This document shows, one piece after another, positions 56,023-63,283 of a DNA stretch of 64,000 nucleotides (positions within the stretch are counted from its first letter, which is position 1; each line of letters starts with the position of its first letter). The notes beneath the pieces were generated by a model, which saw nothing but the letters and a program-made list of their open reading frames with translations, had not been told where the DNA came from and ran no database searches. Both the position numbers and the translations under genes were made by a program. This DNA is from Candidatus Saccharimonadota bacterium (lineage in GTDB: Bacteria; Patescibacteriota; Saccharimonadia; Saccharimonadales; Saccharimonadaceae): NCBI GenBank assembly GCA_017652765.1, contig JAGCAJ010000021.1, positions 1 to 64,000 on the forward strand, given 5' to 3'.

Positions 56023-57801
56023 ATGACAAAAAAACAGATTGACGAAGCCGAGCCAGATGTAGAGTTTGTAGAGAGGATGAGGCATACATTGTCGCACGTA
56101 ATGGCGGCAGCCGTAAAAGAGCTGTACCCGGATGTGAAGTTTGGGATTGGGCCGGCAATAGAGAACGGATTCTATTATGATATGGATTTTGGCACAACTA
56201 AGATCTCCGAAGAGGATTTGCCAAAAATTGAGAAAAAAATGCGTGGAATTATTCAGCGGAAACTTCCGATGGTGCGCAGGGAAGTATCTAGGAACGATGC
56301 GCTAGATTGGGCGATTGCAGAGGGCCAGACACTTAAAAAGGAGCTGATAGAAGAGCTCCCGGAAAGCGAAAAAATTACGTTCTATGATATGGGGGAATTG
56401 TTTACAGACCTTTGCAGGGGGCCACACGTAGAAGATACGGGCGAGTGCGGGCCGTTTAAGCTAATAAGGGTGGCTGGTGCGTATTGGAGGGGTGACGAAA
56501 AGCGTGAGATGCTTACGCGTATTTATGGCGTGGCATTCCAGACGCAGGGAGAACTAGACGAATACCTAGAGAGGCAAGAAGAGGCTAAGGCGCGTGACCA
56601 TAGAAAGCTGGGTAAAGAGCTAGATTTGTTTACGTTTTCTGATTTAGTAGGAGCGGGGCTTCCGATGTTTACACCTAGAGGAACAGTGCTTCGTGATGTG
56701 CTAGCTAATTATTCCTTGTCGCTACGTCAAAAGGCTGGGTTTTCTCGTGTATGGACACCACATATTACCAAGGTAGATCTCTATAAGACCTCTGGACATT
56801 ATGCAAAGTTTGGCGATGAGTTATTTATGGTACATTCGCAAGTAAACGGGGAGGAATTTGCGATGAAGCCGATGAATTGTCCACATCATACGCAGATTTT
56901 TGCGAGCAAGCCACGTACGTATAAGGAAATGCCGATACGTTATATGGAACCAACGACAGATTATCGTGATGAAAAAACTGGAGAATTAGGTGGATTGTCT
57001 AGGGTAAGGTCGCTAACTCAAGATGATAGCCACGTATTTTGTCGCTCGGGACAGATAAAAGAAGAAATCCATAATATTGTAGGGATTGTGCGCGAATTTT
57101 ATGGTGTAATGGGGATGAAATTACGCGCCAGATTATCTTATAGGAGCGATGAGGATAAATATCTTGGCGACGCAAAACTCTGGAAGATGGCTCAAGAACA
57201 GATTAAACAAGCTGCGATTGATAACGGATTAGATTTCTTTGAGGCGGAAGGCGAAGCGGCGTTTTATGGGCCAAAAATTGATTTTATGGCGGAAGATGCG
57301 ATTGGGCGCGAACATCAGGTAGCAACTGTACAGCTTGATTTTGTGATGCCAGAGAGGTTTGGACTAGAGTTTGTGAATGAAAAAGGCGAAAAAGAACGTC
57401 CGGTGATGATTCATCACGCAACGCTAGGCTCTATCGAGAGGTTTATGAGTGTATTTATTGAGCATACGGCGGGGTGGTTCCCATTCTGGACAGCTCCGGA
57501 GCAGGTGAGAGTACTGACCGTAAACGACCAGGTTTCTGATTATGTACAAAAAATTTGTTCAGAGCTATCAGGGGTAGTATTAGAGAAACCACTAGCACAT
57601 AATGAGCTACGGTACTCGGTAGATAAGTCGGACGAGTCGCTTGGCAAGAAAATTCGCAGAGCGACGGAAATGAAAATCCCTTGCGTGCTGATTGTCGGGC
57701 CAAAAGACGCTGAGGGCAAAGAGGTAAGCGTTAGGTTACGCGATAAAGAGGAAAAAGTAAAACTAAGTAAGCTGGTGGACTATCTGAAAGAACTGAAATA
57801 G
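56023..57801 (+). CDS. thrS: Threonyl-tRNA synthetase without the TGS domain
   Basis: A 592-residue class II synthetase charging tRNA-Thr. The N-terminal TGS domain of E. coli ThrS is missing; the protein begins at the editing (SAD) domain, with MRHTLSHVMAAAVKELYP and GPHVEDTGECGPFKLIRVAG. The catalytic core follows with MKPMNCPHHTQIF (zinc Cys), motif 2 region RYMEPTTDYRDEKTG, SYRSDEDKYLG and motif 3 MIHHATLGSIERF, then the anticodon-binding domain (about 490-592). A tRNA-Thr gene lies in this window at 35.6 kb. Editing of mis-charged Ser should be kept. Confidence 0.96.
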   Translation: MTKKQIDEAEPDVEFVERMRHTLSHVMAAAVKELYPDVKFGIGPAIENGFYYDMDFGTTKISEEDLPKIEKKMRGIIQRKLPMVRREVSRNDALDWAIAEGQTLKKELIEELPESEKITFYDMGELFTDLCRGPHVEDTGECGPFKLIRVAGAYWRGDEKREMLTRIYGVAFQTQGELDEYLERQEEAKARDHRKLGKELDLFTFSDLVGAGLPMFTPRGTVLRDVLANYSLSLRQKAGFSRVWTPHITKVDLYKTSGHYAKFGDELFMVHSQVNGEEFAMKPMNCPHHTQIFASKPRTYKEMPIRYMEPTTDYRDEKTGELGGLSRVRSLTQDDSHVFCRSGQIKEEIHNIVGIVREFYGVMGMKLRARLSYRSDEDKYLGDAKLWKMAQEQIKQAAIDNGLDFFEAEGEAAFYGPKIDFMAEDAIGREHQVATVQLDFVMPERFGLEFVNEKGEKERPVMIHHATLGSIERFMSVFIEHTAGWFPFWTAPEQVRVLTVNDQVSDYVQKICSELSGVVLEKPLAHNELRYSVDKSDESLGKKIRRATEMKIPCVLIVGPKDAEGKEVSVRLRDKEEKVKLSKLVDYLKELK

Positions 57802-57809
57802 GAGGCGTC

Positions 57810-58583
57810 TTGTCTCGGTATAATGGAAAAGTAATAGTCATTGTCGGGCCGACAGGGTCCGGCAAGACTGGTGTGGGGATAAAAATCGCTAAGAAGGTAG
57901 GCGGAGAGGTGATTTCTGCGGACTCCAGGGCGATTTATAAGTATATGGATATAGGCACAGCAAAGCCAATGCCGGTTGAGACGCAGGGAGTACTACACTG
58001 GGGGATAGATCTAGTGGAACCTGGAGAGAGGTTTACGGTGTCGGACTGGAAAGAATATGCCGAGCAGAAGATAGAAGAAATTAGAGAGCGCGGAAAAGTG
58101 CCAATAATTGTGGGCGGAACGGGGCTATATGTAGATGCGCTCATATATGATTATAAGTTCATGGGCAAGACTGGCGAAAAAGCAGATGAAAATGCTAGTG
58201 CTGAACAAAAAAGTTGTTCGGACAGACAAAAAATGGTAGACGGATATGCGGTTTTTGGCATCAAATGGGAAAATGAAGCACTAAAAAAGCGACTAGCAGA
58301 GCGCGTGAACAAATTATTTGTTCACGCGCTCTATGATGAGACAAAATTCTTAGTAGAAAAGTATGGCTGGGGGAGTCAAGCAATGACGAGCGACATATAT
58401 CAATATGCTTGGGGATATATGAACGGAGAAATGAGCTTAGAAGAGGCAAAAGAGAAGTGTATACTAGAAGACTATCATTTGGCGAAGCGACAGATGACTT
58501 GGTTTAAGCGAAATCCGGAAATAACCTGGCTCCCACTTGAAAAAATTGAACCCGCCGTGCTAAAATGTATACAGAATGGTTAA
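57810..58583 (+). CDS. miaA: tRNA dimethylallyltransferase MiaA, short form
   Basis: A 257-residue enzyme that isopentenylates A37 of tRNAs reading UNN codons. Walker A VIVGPTGSGKTGVGI, ISADSRAIYKYMDIGTAKP and PIIVGGTGLYVDALI are intact. The protein is about 50 residues shorter than usual: the helical insert with the HPND/RALE motif is replaced by a short linker (about 112-140). The late region, including ILEDYHLAKRQMTWFKRN, is typical. Start is TTG 57810, five bases after GGAGG. A 35-bp perfect palindrome lies in the gene at 58298-58332. Confidence 0.9.
   Translation: MSRYNGKVIVIVGPTGSGKTGVGIKIAKKVGGEVISADSRAIYKYMDIGTAKPMPVETQGVLHWGIDLVEPGERFTVSDWKEYAEQKIEEIRERGKVPIIVGGTGLYVDALIYDYKFMGKTGEKADENASAEQKSCSDRQKMVDGYAVFGIKWENEALKKRLAERVNKLFVHALYDETKFLVEKYGWGSQAMTSDIYQYAWGYMNGEMSLEEAKEKCILEDYHLAKRQMTWFKRNPEITWLPLEKIEPAVLKCIQNG
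58298..58332. repeat. Perfect palindrome inside miaA
   Basis: Sixteen-base arms (AGAGCGCGTGAACAAA and TTTGTTCACGCGCTCT) around TTA. It encodes an ordinary stretch of the protein, RVNKLFVHALYD, with no extra residues compared with relatives, so it is not an insertion. It would form a very stable mRNA hairpin or a site for a dimeric protein. Confidence 0.75.
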
Positions 58584-59184
58584 AGAAAATAATACACCAC
58601 TAGAAAAATTGTTTGGTAGCAAAACTCGCGCCAAACTTTTGAACCTATTCTTTGAAAATTCTGGGAAATCGTACTATGTAAGAGAAATCACCAGGGTGAT
58701 TGATGAGCAGATTAACTCCGTAAGAAGGGAATTAATCAATCTTGACAGTATTGGAATTATCAAAAATGAGACGTTTGATAATAAAGTTTATTATTCAGCT
58801 AATATGAAGCATCCTTATAGCCACGCACTAGTAGCGTTGTTTACGGCAAAAAACGTTGACACAAAGGACAAAGAAGTTATACAGAGAAGAAGTTGGGATG
58901 ACTACGTAAAGCCAGTAAAAAATTACTTGTCGGCGTTGATTGTAACTAATCGTGCGCCAGGTGAGGAGGGGGTAGATATGGTGATTATTGGAGATGATAG
59001 AACTAAAAAGCTGTCACATTGGGCGGAGGTAGTAGAAAGAAAAGTTGGAAAACCTCTAAATTATGTAATTTTAAGCCCGGATGACTATACATATAGAAAG
59101 AGTGTAAGGGATAGGTTCCTAATCGAAGTAATGGAAATGGAAATAACAGAGATATATGATCCAGAGAGGTTAGTAAAAGGATAA
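58576..59184 (+). CDS. Winged-helix protein with a degenerate nucleotidyltransferase-like domain
   Basis: A 202-residue protein. The N-terminal part (about 8-80) is an ArsR-like winged helix: LEKLFGSKTRAKLLNLFFEN and YVREITRVIDEQINSVRREL. The C-terminal part (about 112-195) resembles a minimal nucleotidyltransferase fold (VDMVIIGDD and LNYVILSPDDYTYRK), but the GS catalytic motif is lost. Such fusions are frequent in CPR and archaea, presumably as regulators. The target is unknown. It overlaps miaA by eight bases. Confidence 0.75.
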   Translation: MVKENNTPLEKLFGSKTRAKLLNLFFENSGKSYYVREITRVIDEQINSVRRELINLDSIGIIKNETFDNKVYYSANMKHPYSHALVALFTAKNVDTKDKEVIQRRSWDDYVKPVKNYLSALIVTNRAPGEEGVDMVIIGDDRTKKLSHWAEVVERKVGKPLNYVILSPDDYTYRKSVRDRFLIEVMEMEITEIYDPERLVKG

Positions 59185-59193
59185 GGAGGTAAA

Positions 59194-59706
59194 ATGTTTG
59201 AGATTGAGAGTAAAAAACCAGAAGAAATCACGATAATTACTAAGAAAACGACCATTACTTTTAATGTCGCACAATTTACAATTGATGCCGGACTAGAGGT
59301 GGGGAAGATTCATGGGCCGGGCGAATTCGAAATTGGCGATGCTACGATTAGGGGTATTCCTGTACCCGTGGCGGGATCTTCGGCTGAAGATACAGCTGAT
59401 GGCAAAGCTGATGGCAAGAGGCCAGAACTATCTGGTGAGACTATTTATGATGTAGAGGTTGGGGGGATACATGTAGGGATTATTGGTGATATTGATAGGG
59501 GGCTAGATGATCTTGGCGTGTCAGATATTTTATGTACATCTTCTGTACGTGCAGTAAGGGAAATTGAGCCAAAGATGGTAATCGCGACGGGGAATATCGA
59601 CGGTATGGTAACAGAGCTGAAACTGACTGCTAGGACAGAAAAGAAGCTCAAAGTGAAAAACGCAGACAGTCTACCAGCAACGCTTGAAGTGGTGGCTCTA
59701 AATTAA
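59194..59706 (+). CDS. Metallo-beta-lactamase-fold protein without metal ligands
   Basis: A 170-residue protein resembling the C-terminal part of MBL-fold hydrolases of the UlaG-like type: HGPGEFEIGDATIRGIPVP corresponds to the family GPGEYE motif. Neither the HxHxDH motif nor other metal ligands are present, so enzymatic activity is unlikely. It has a clear AAGGAGG ribosome-binding site. Possibly a structural or binding role. Neighbours are a winged-helix protein and a site-2 protease. Confidence 0.65.
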   Translation: MFEIESKKPEEITIITKKTTITFNVAQFTIDAGLEVGKIHGPGEFEIGDATIRGIPVPVAGSSAEDTADGKADGKRPELSGETIYDVEVGGIHVGIIGDIDRGLDDLGVSDILCTSSVRAVREIEPKMVIATGNIDGMVTELKLTARTEKKLKVKNADSLPATLEVVALN

Positions 59707-60350
59707 TGAGAATGAATTTTGGAATGATAGTGGTGGTACTAGGATTAATCCTGGTGTCGATGATTTTGCATGAGCTAGCGCACGGAGTGGTAGCATATAT
59801 GTTGGGGGATGATACAGCTAAAAAACAGGGGAGGCTGTCACTTAATCCATTAAAACATCTAGATCCGATTATTTCGATTGCTTTACCGCTCCTAATGTTT
59901 ATATCCGGAGGGCCAATTTTTGGAGGAGCGAAACCGGTGCCAATAAACACTAGAAACCTAAAAGGTGGAGCATGGGGAATGGCGCTAGTGGCAATAGCGG
60001 GACCGATTACAAATTTCTTGTTGGCGCTAATAGGATTTGTGATTTTTTATCATACGGGACTTCTCTCGGAAAATAATTTTATAGGGTCTGTATGTGCGAA
60101 TTTTGTAACGATTAATTTGGGATTTTTTGTGTTCAATATCTTGCCAATACCGCCGTTAGATGGGTCTAGGGTATTATATGCGATTTCTCCAGATGGAGTA
60201 AGAAATGTGCTTGAAAAATTAGAAAATACCGTAGGAATATGGCTAGTTTTTGGACTAATTTTAATTTTTTCGGCATTTTTGACAAAATTGATGAGTGGGG
60301 CGATTACAGGAATTATTCAATTCTTCTTAATGCTGGTAGGCGCTACCTAG
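59706..60350 (+). CDS. Site-2 protease family membrane metalloprotease (M50)
   Basis: A 214-residue protein with about five or six hydrophobic helices. The active-site motif HELAHG (about residues 22-27) in the first helix is the HExxH zinc site, and NILPIPPLDGSRVL (about 148-161) is the second motif with the third zinc ligand Asp. It lacks a PDZ domain, so it is a compact Rip/SpoIVFB-like protease. These cut within membrane-spanning segments, often of anti-sigma factors. It overlaps the previous gene by one base. Confidence 0.92.
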   Translation: MRMNFGMIVVVLGLILVSMILHELAHGVVAYMLGDDTAKKQGRLSLNPLKHLDPIISIALPLLMFISGGPIFGGAKPVPINTRNLKGGAWGMALVAIAGPITNFLLALIGFVIFYHTGLLSENNFIGSVCANFVTINLGFFVFNILPIPPLDGSRVLYAISPDGVRNVLEKLENTVGIWLVFGLILIFSAFLTKLMSGAITGIIQFFLMLVGAT

Positions 60351-60355
60351 ACTCT

Positions 60356-60368
60356 CTTGTGGTATAAT
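60356..60368 (+). promoter_or_regulatory. CTTGTGGTATAAT promoter of the structured leader
   Basis: Exact recurring 13-mer, ending about six bases before the first paired base of the candidate structured RNA at 60375. There is no -35 box at the usual distance. Confidence 0.7.
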
Positions 60369-60373
60369 AGAAT

Positions 60374-60510
60374 TAGCCCTGATAGCCACATGATTTTCCT
60401 GAATAATCATGAACAGGGATTTCGCGACGGCACTTCCGTGGAAGTACGTATAAGATTTTACCCACCTTGCATATATCGCAGGGAAACAAAAGAGCTATCG
60501 GGGCCATAAG
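60374..60510 (+). ncRNA. Candidate structured RNA or riboswitch-like leader
   Basis: About 135 bases between a strong promoter word and the NUDIX-RNase H gene. GCCCTGATAGC (60375-60385) pairs with GCTATCGGGGC (60494-60504) to close the domain. Inside are a perfect hairpin CATGATT/AATCATG (60389-60395 with 60405-60411) and ACTTCC/GGAAGT. CCCTG at 60376 can instead pair with CAGGG at 60414, giving two exclusive folds. The closing stem ends a few bases before the AAGGATGG ribosome-binding site. No known riboswitch class was recognised. Confidence 0.5.
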
Positions 60511-60518
60511 GATGGGCA

Positions 60519-61409
60519 ATGAAGCAACGAATCAGAGTAGTAGGTATTGTAAAGGATAAGGGGGGAGGAATTTTGCTACTCAAACGACCCCAGAGTAGGG
60601 CTGAGGAAGTTCCGGCCTGGGAGATTCTAACGGGGAAGATTCATTTTGGCGAGCAACCAGAAGAAGCGTTGGCTCGCTCTTTTTATGAGTATTTGGGGGT
60701 GGAAGTATCTAGTATTAAACTCAGAGACGCGGTAACGTTTGTAGGGCTATCTGGGAGCTCCCAGATGGAAAATTTGTATATTGTGTTTGAGGTGGTTTTG
60801 CCGGATGGGGTAAAATTAACGCCGATGGATAGATATACGGCGTTTAAGTACCTCAAAAAAACGGAGCTAACGACGGTAAGGCTAGAGGACGCTACTATGT
60901 CAGTAATAGATATCGTGAGTGGGCATAGGAGAGAAGCTATTAATATGAAGCCGACAGACGCAATAGATGACCCGAGGGGAGCGGCGAATGGCGCTACGGT
61001 GTATGTTGATGGTGGAAGTAGAGGAAATCCTGGGCCAGCGGCGATTGGGTATTATATCGTAGGGCAAGATGGGCGTGTAATAAAGAGAGGGGGAGAATTT
61101 ATTGGATTTGCAACGTCGCGTGTTGCAGAATATTATGCGATGAAAGAGGGGATGGAACAGGCAATTGAACTAGGGCTAAAGCGAGTAAGGTTTGTGGGTG
61201 ATAATCTGATGATGATAAATCAGCTAAAGGGGGTTTATCAGGTAAAAAGCTTAGATCTTTTGCCGATTTATAATGATGTGCAAAATTTACTCAAGAATTT
61301 TGATGCGGTGGCATTTTCCCACGTAAAGAGAAGCCAGAATATGGAAGCGGATAGGGAAGCGGGCAAGGCACTAGAGGGGCATTTTAACCGCAAAAAGATG
61401 AAAATGTGA
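60519..61409 (+). CDS. NUDIX-like domain fused to RNase H
   Basis: A 296-residue two-domain protein. The first half (about 1-145) has a NUDIX fold, with the box region GKIHFGEQPEEALARSFYEY; the canonical REUXEE is replaced by RSFYEY, so metal-binding Glu residues are lost. The second half (about 150-296) is an RNase H type I domain with the four acidic residues in VYVDGGSRGNPGP, AEYYAMKEG, FVGDNLMMINQL and NMEADREAGKAL. RNase H cleaves RNA in RNA-DNA hybrids. The dead NUDIX part may act as a nucleotide sensor or binding module. It is expressed behind a structured leader and just upstream of rnpB. Confidence 0.87.
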   Translation: MKQRIRVVGIVKDKGGGILLLKRPQSRAEEVPAWEILTGKIHFGEQPEEALARSFYEYLGVEVSSIKLRDAVTFVGLSGSSQMENLYIVFEVVLPDGVKLTPMDRYTAFKYLKKTELTTVRLEDATMSVIDIVSGHRREAINMKPTDAIDDPRGAANGATVYVDGGSRGNPGPAAIGYYIVGQDGRVIKRGGEFIGFATSRVAEYYAMKEGMEQAIELGLKRVRFVGDNLMMINQLKGVYQVKSLDLLPIYNDVQNLLKNFDAVAFSHVKRSQNMEADREAGKALEGHFNRKKMKM

Positions 61410-61415
61410 TAAAAT
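61410..61415 (+). promoter_or_regulatory. -10 box of rnpB
   Basis: TAAAAT (TGTGATAAAAT), directly after the RNase H stop and six bases before the RNase P RNA 5' end. Confidence 0.6.
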
Positions 61416-61420
61416 AGGGG

Positions 61421-61765
61421 GAGCTCGTAATGGCAACCGCTGGATTTATTCAGAGGAAAGTCCGGGCAGTATAGAGCACGGTAGTCGCTAACGGCGACCG
61501 TCCGAAAGGATAGGGAAAGTACCACAGAAACTTAAACTACCAGGGGCTCCAAGTCCTTGGAAAAGGTGAAAAGAGTGGGGTAAGAGCCCACAGTAGAGTA
61601 TAGTGATATATTCTAGAGGCAAACCCTACCGACTGCAAGGAGTACTAGATACCCCTGCTCGGGGATGTACGATCACCGCTTGAACCTTAGAGCAATCTAA
61701 GGTCTAGATAGATGGTTGCCCGCCTGTTTGCAGGTGACAGAACCCGGCTTAATACGAGCGCTTGC
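61421..61765 (+). ncRNA. rnpB: RNase P RNA (bacterial type)
   Basis: About 345 bases. The conserved blocks are present: GAGGAAAGTCCGGGC near the start (P4 left strand and CR-I), GGGTAAGAGCCCAC (CR-II type), CGAAAGGATAGGGAAAGT, and ACAGAACCCGGCTTA at the end (P4 right strand). The ends GAGCTCGTA and TACGAGCG pair to form P1. It processes the 5' ends of precursor tRNAs. The short spacer between its -10 box and P1 gives a natural 5' end. Ends are estimated to within a few bases. Confidence 0.96.
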
Positions 61766-61769
61766 ACTG

Positions 61770-61852
61770 TGGGACTTTCTTTCGGAAAGAAAGTCCCAAC
61801 GAAAGAAACCTAGTATAAAAAAGAACTTACGCACATGTCGTAAGTTCTTTTT
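61770..61852. terminator. Tandem hairpins after rnpB, shared with rpmB
   Basis: First hairpin GGGACTTTCTTTC/GAAAGAAAGTCCC (61770-61797) has no T run. The second, AAAAAAGAACTTACG/CGTAAGTTCTTTTT (61817-61852), has T runs on both strands and can terminate rnpB and the convergent rpmB operon. Confidence 0.8.
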
Positions 61853-61881
61853 GGTTGATGAAATAGTTTTACTTTGTAAAA

Positions 61882-62073
61882 TTACTTTAGTAGGCCCTTT
61901 TTCTTTAGGGTGCGGAGGGTGGAAGTTGCGACGTTAACGCGAACTTTGTGGCCATCCACAACTAGAGTACGTTTTTGGATGTTAGGCTTGAAGACCTTGC
62001 GAGTCTTTCTCTGGGAGAAAGAGACGTTGTGGCCGTACATTTTACCTTTGCCGGAAATTTCACAAACTGCCAT
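61882..62073 (-). CDS. rpmB: Ribosomal protein L28
   Basis: A 63-residue large-subunit protein. MAVCEISGKGKMYGHNVSFSQ and RTLVVDGHKVRVNVATSTLR match L28; the first Cys is single, so it is the zinc-free form. Last gene of an infC-rpmI-rplT-rpmB run on the minus strand; rpmB in this position is less common than in the rpmG cluster. ATG preceded by GGAGAAAT, one base after the rplT stop. Confidence 0.95.
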   Translation of the reverse strand: MAVCEISGKGKMYGHNVSFSQRKTRKVFKPNIQKRTLVVDGHKVRVNVATSTLRTLKKKGLLK

Positions 62074-62074
62074 G

Positions 62075-62422
62075 TTATTTCTCCTTTACTGTTTCAACGA
62101 TAGCTTTGAAGGCTTCTGGTTGGTTAACTGCAAGATCAGATAGGATTTTGCGATCAATATTAATGTTTTTGGCTTTCATACCAGCGATAAGCTGGGAGTA
62201 GGAAAGACCAAGCTCGCGAGACGCGTTGTTGATACGGGTAATCCAGAGAGCGCGAAGGTCGCGTTTCTTGTTACGGCGATCACGATAAGCGTAACGAAGG
62301 GCTTTAATAACACCCTGTTTAGCTAGGCGATATGACCTAGTGCGATAATGTTGCATGCCTTTGGCATTAGCAATGGTTTTCTTGTGCTTTGCGTGTGCAG
62401 GTACACCTCTTTTAACTCTCAT
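62075..62422 (-). CDS. rplT: Ribosomal protein L20
   Basis: A 115-residue protein essential for early 50S assembly. [20 protein letters not shown] (usual start MRVKRGVxARxRHKK) and [20 protein letters not shown] are diagnostic. It follows rpmI after two bases, in the standard infC-rpmI-rplT order. In E. coli and B. subtilis this operon is repressed by L20 or by infC leader control. Confidence 0.97.
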   Translation of the reverse strand: MRVKRGVPAHAKHKKTIANAKGMQHYRTRSYRLAKQGVIKALRYAYRDRRNKKRDLRALWITRINNASRELGLSYSQLIAGMKAKNINIDRKILSDLAVNQPEAFKAIVETVKEK

Positions 62423-62424
62423 CT

Positions 62425-62619
62425 TTAGGCTCCTAATGCGGTCTTAATGTTTTTTGCAATTTTACCATTAATGGTAGCAGCAGTTTTCATGTTGCGTTTT
62501 CTGGCTTTCGACTTTTTAGCCAAGATGTGGTTTTTGTAAGCGCGCTCGCGAACGAGTTTACCAGAACCGGTAATTTTGATGCGCTTAGCGGTGCCTTTAT
62601 GCGTCTTTAGTTTTGGCAT
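62425..62619 (-). CDS. rpmI: Ribosomal protein L35
   Basis: A 64-residue basic protein with the standard start [20 protein letters not shown] and the motif [22 protein letters not shown] (read in part: [15 protein letters not shown]). The ribosome-binding site AAGGAG lies just before the ATG. Second gene of the infC operon. Confidence 0.97.
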   Translation of the reverse strand: MPKLKTHKGTAKRIKITGSGKLVRERAYKNHILAKKSKARKRNMKTAATINGKIAKNIKTALGA

Positions 62620-62682
62620 AATTACTCCTTAGTTAAATTTATTGTTCGGAATGTACGCTATCCTGAACCGTGGAAGTCTAAG

Positions 62683-63204
62683 TTACTTCTTCCGAATCCC
62701 AATGGATAGATTGCGTCCGGCAAATTGTGGTTTACCTTCAACGACGGCAATGTCACCAATCTCGGCGAGAACCTTATCTAGGAGCTCTTGGCCAATTTCT
62801 TTGTGAGCCATTTCGCGACCACGAAAGATAATCATAATCTTGACGCGGTCACCGTCTTCGATGAAACCTTTGATTTTGCGGATTTTAATGTTAAGGTCGT
62901 TGTCGGAAATTTTGAGGCCGATTTTCATCTGTTTAAGCTCGGATTGCTTTTCGCGGGCTTTTTTACGATTTTTGGCCTGTTCTTTCATTTTCTGGTATTG
63001 GTATTTACCCCAGTCAATGACTTTGACGACAGGAGGATCGGCGTTGGCAGAGATTTCTACTAAATCTACGCCCTGATCTCTAGCAAGAAGCTGGGCTTCA
63101 CGGCTAGACATAATGCCGAGTTGCTCTCCATTAGACCCAATTACACGGACTTTTTCATAGCGAATTTCTCCGTTAATACGAGTGCGCGAATTGTTGTTAC
63201 TAAT
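62683..63204 (-). CDS. infC: Translation initiation factor IF-3, probable AUU start
   Basis: About 173 residues. IF-3 binds the 30S subunit and checks start codons. Two domains are joined by a Lys-rich helix: RINGEIRYEKVRVIGSNGEQ, DLVEISANADPPVVKVIDWG, then KIKGFIEDGDRVKIMIIFRGR near IRKIKGFIEDG. ATT at 63204 is chosen: it has GAAAGGAAT immediately upstream, while the in-frame TTG at 63234 lies only two bases from the -10 box and would not be transcribed. IF-3 genes in many bacteria start at AUU, allowing autoregulation by IF-3 discrimination. Confidence 0.93.
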   Translation of the reverse strand: MSNNNSRTRINGEIRYEKVRVIGSNGEQLGIMSSREAQLLARDQGVDLVEISANADPPVVKVIDWGKYQYQKMKEQAKNRKKAREKQSELKQMKIGLKISDNDLNIKIRKIKGFIEDGDRVKIMIIFRGREMAHKEIGQELLDKVLAEIGDIAVVEGKPQFAGRNLSIGIRKK

Positions 63205-63236
63205 GGGATTCCTTTCTCTTAACCTTAATCTCAATC

Positions 63237-63242
63237 ATTATA
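63237..63242 (-). promoter_or_regulatory. -10 box of infC
   Basis: TGGTATAAT (extended -10) on the minus strand. It places the transcription start near 63230, downstream of the alternative TTG start and about 25 bases before the AUU. Confidence 0.7.
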
Positions 63243-63283
63243 CCAAAAAAGCTTAGAAATTACAAGGGGGACAAAAGGGGAAA

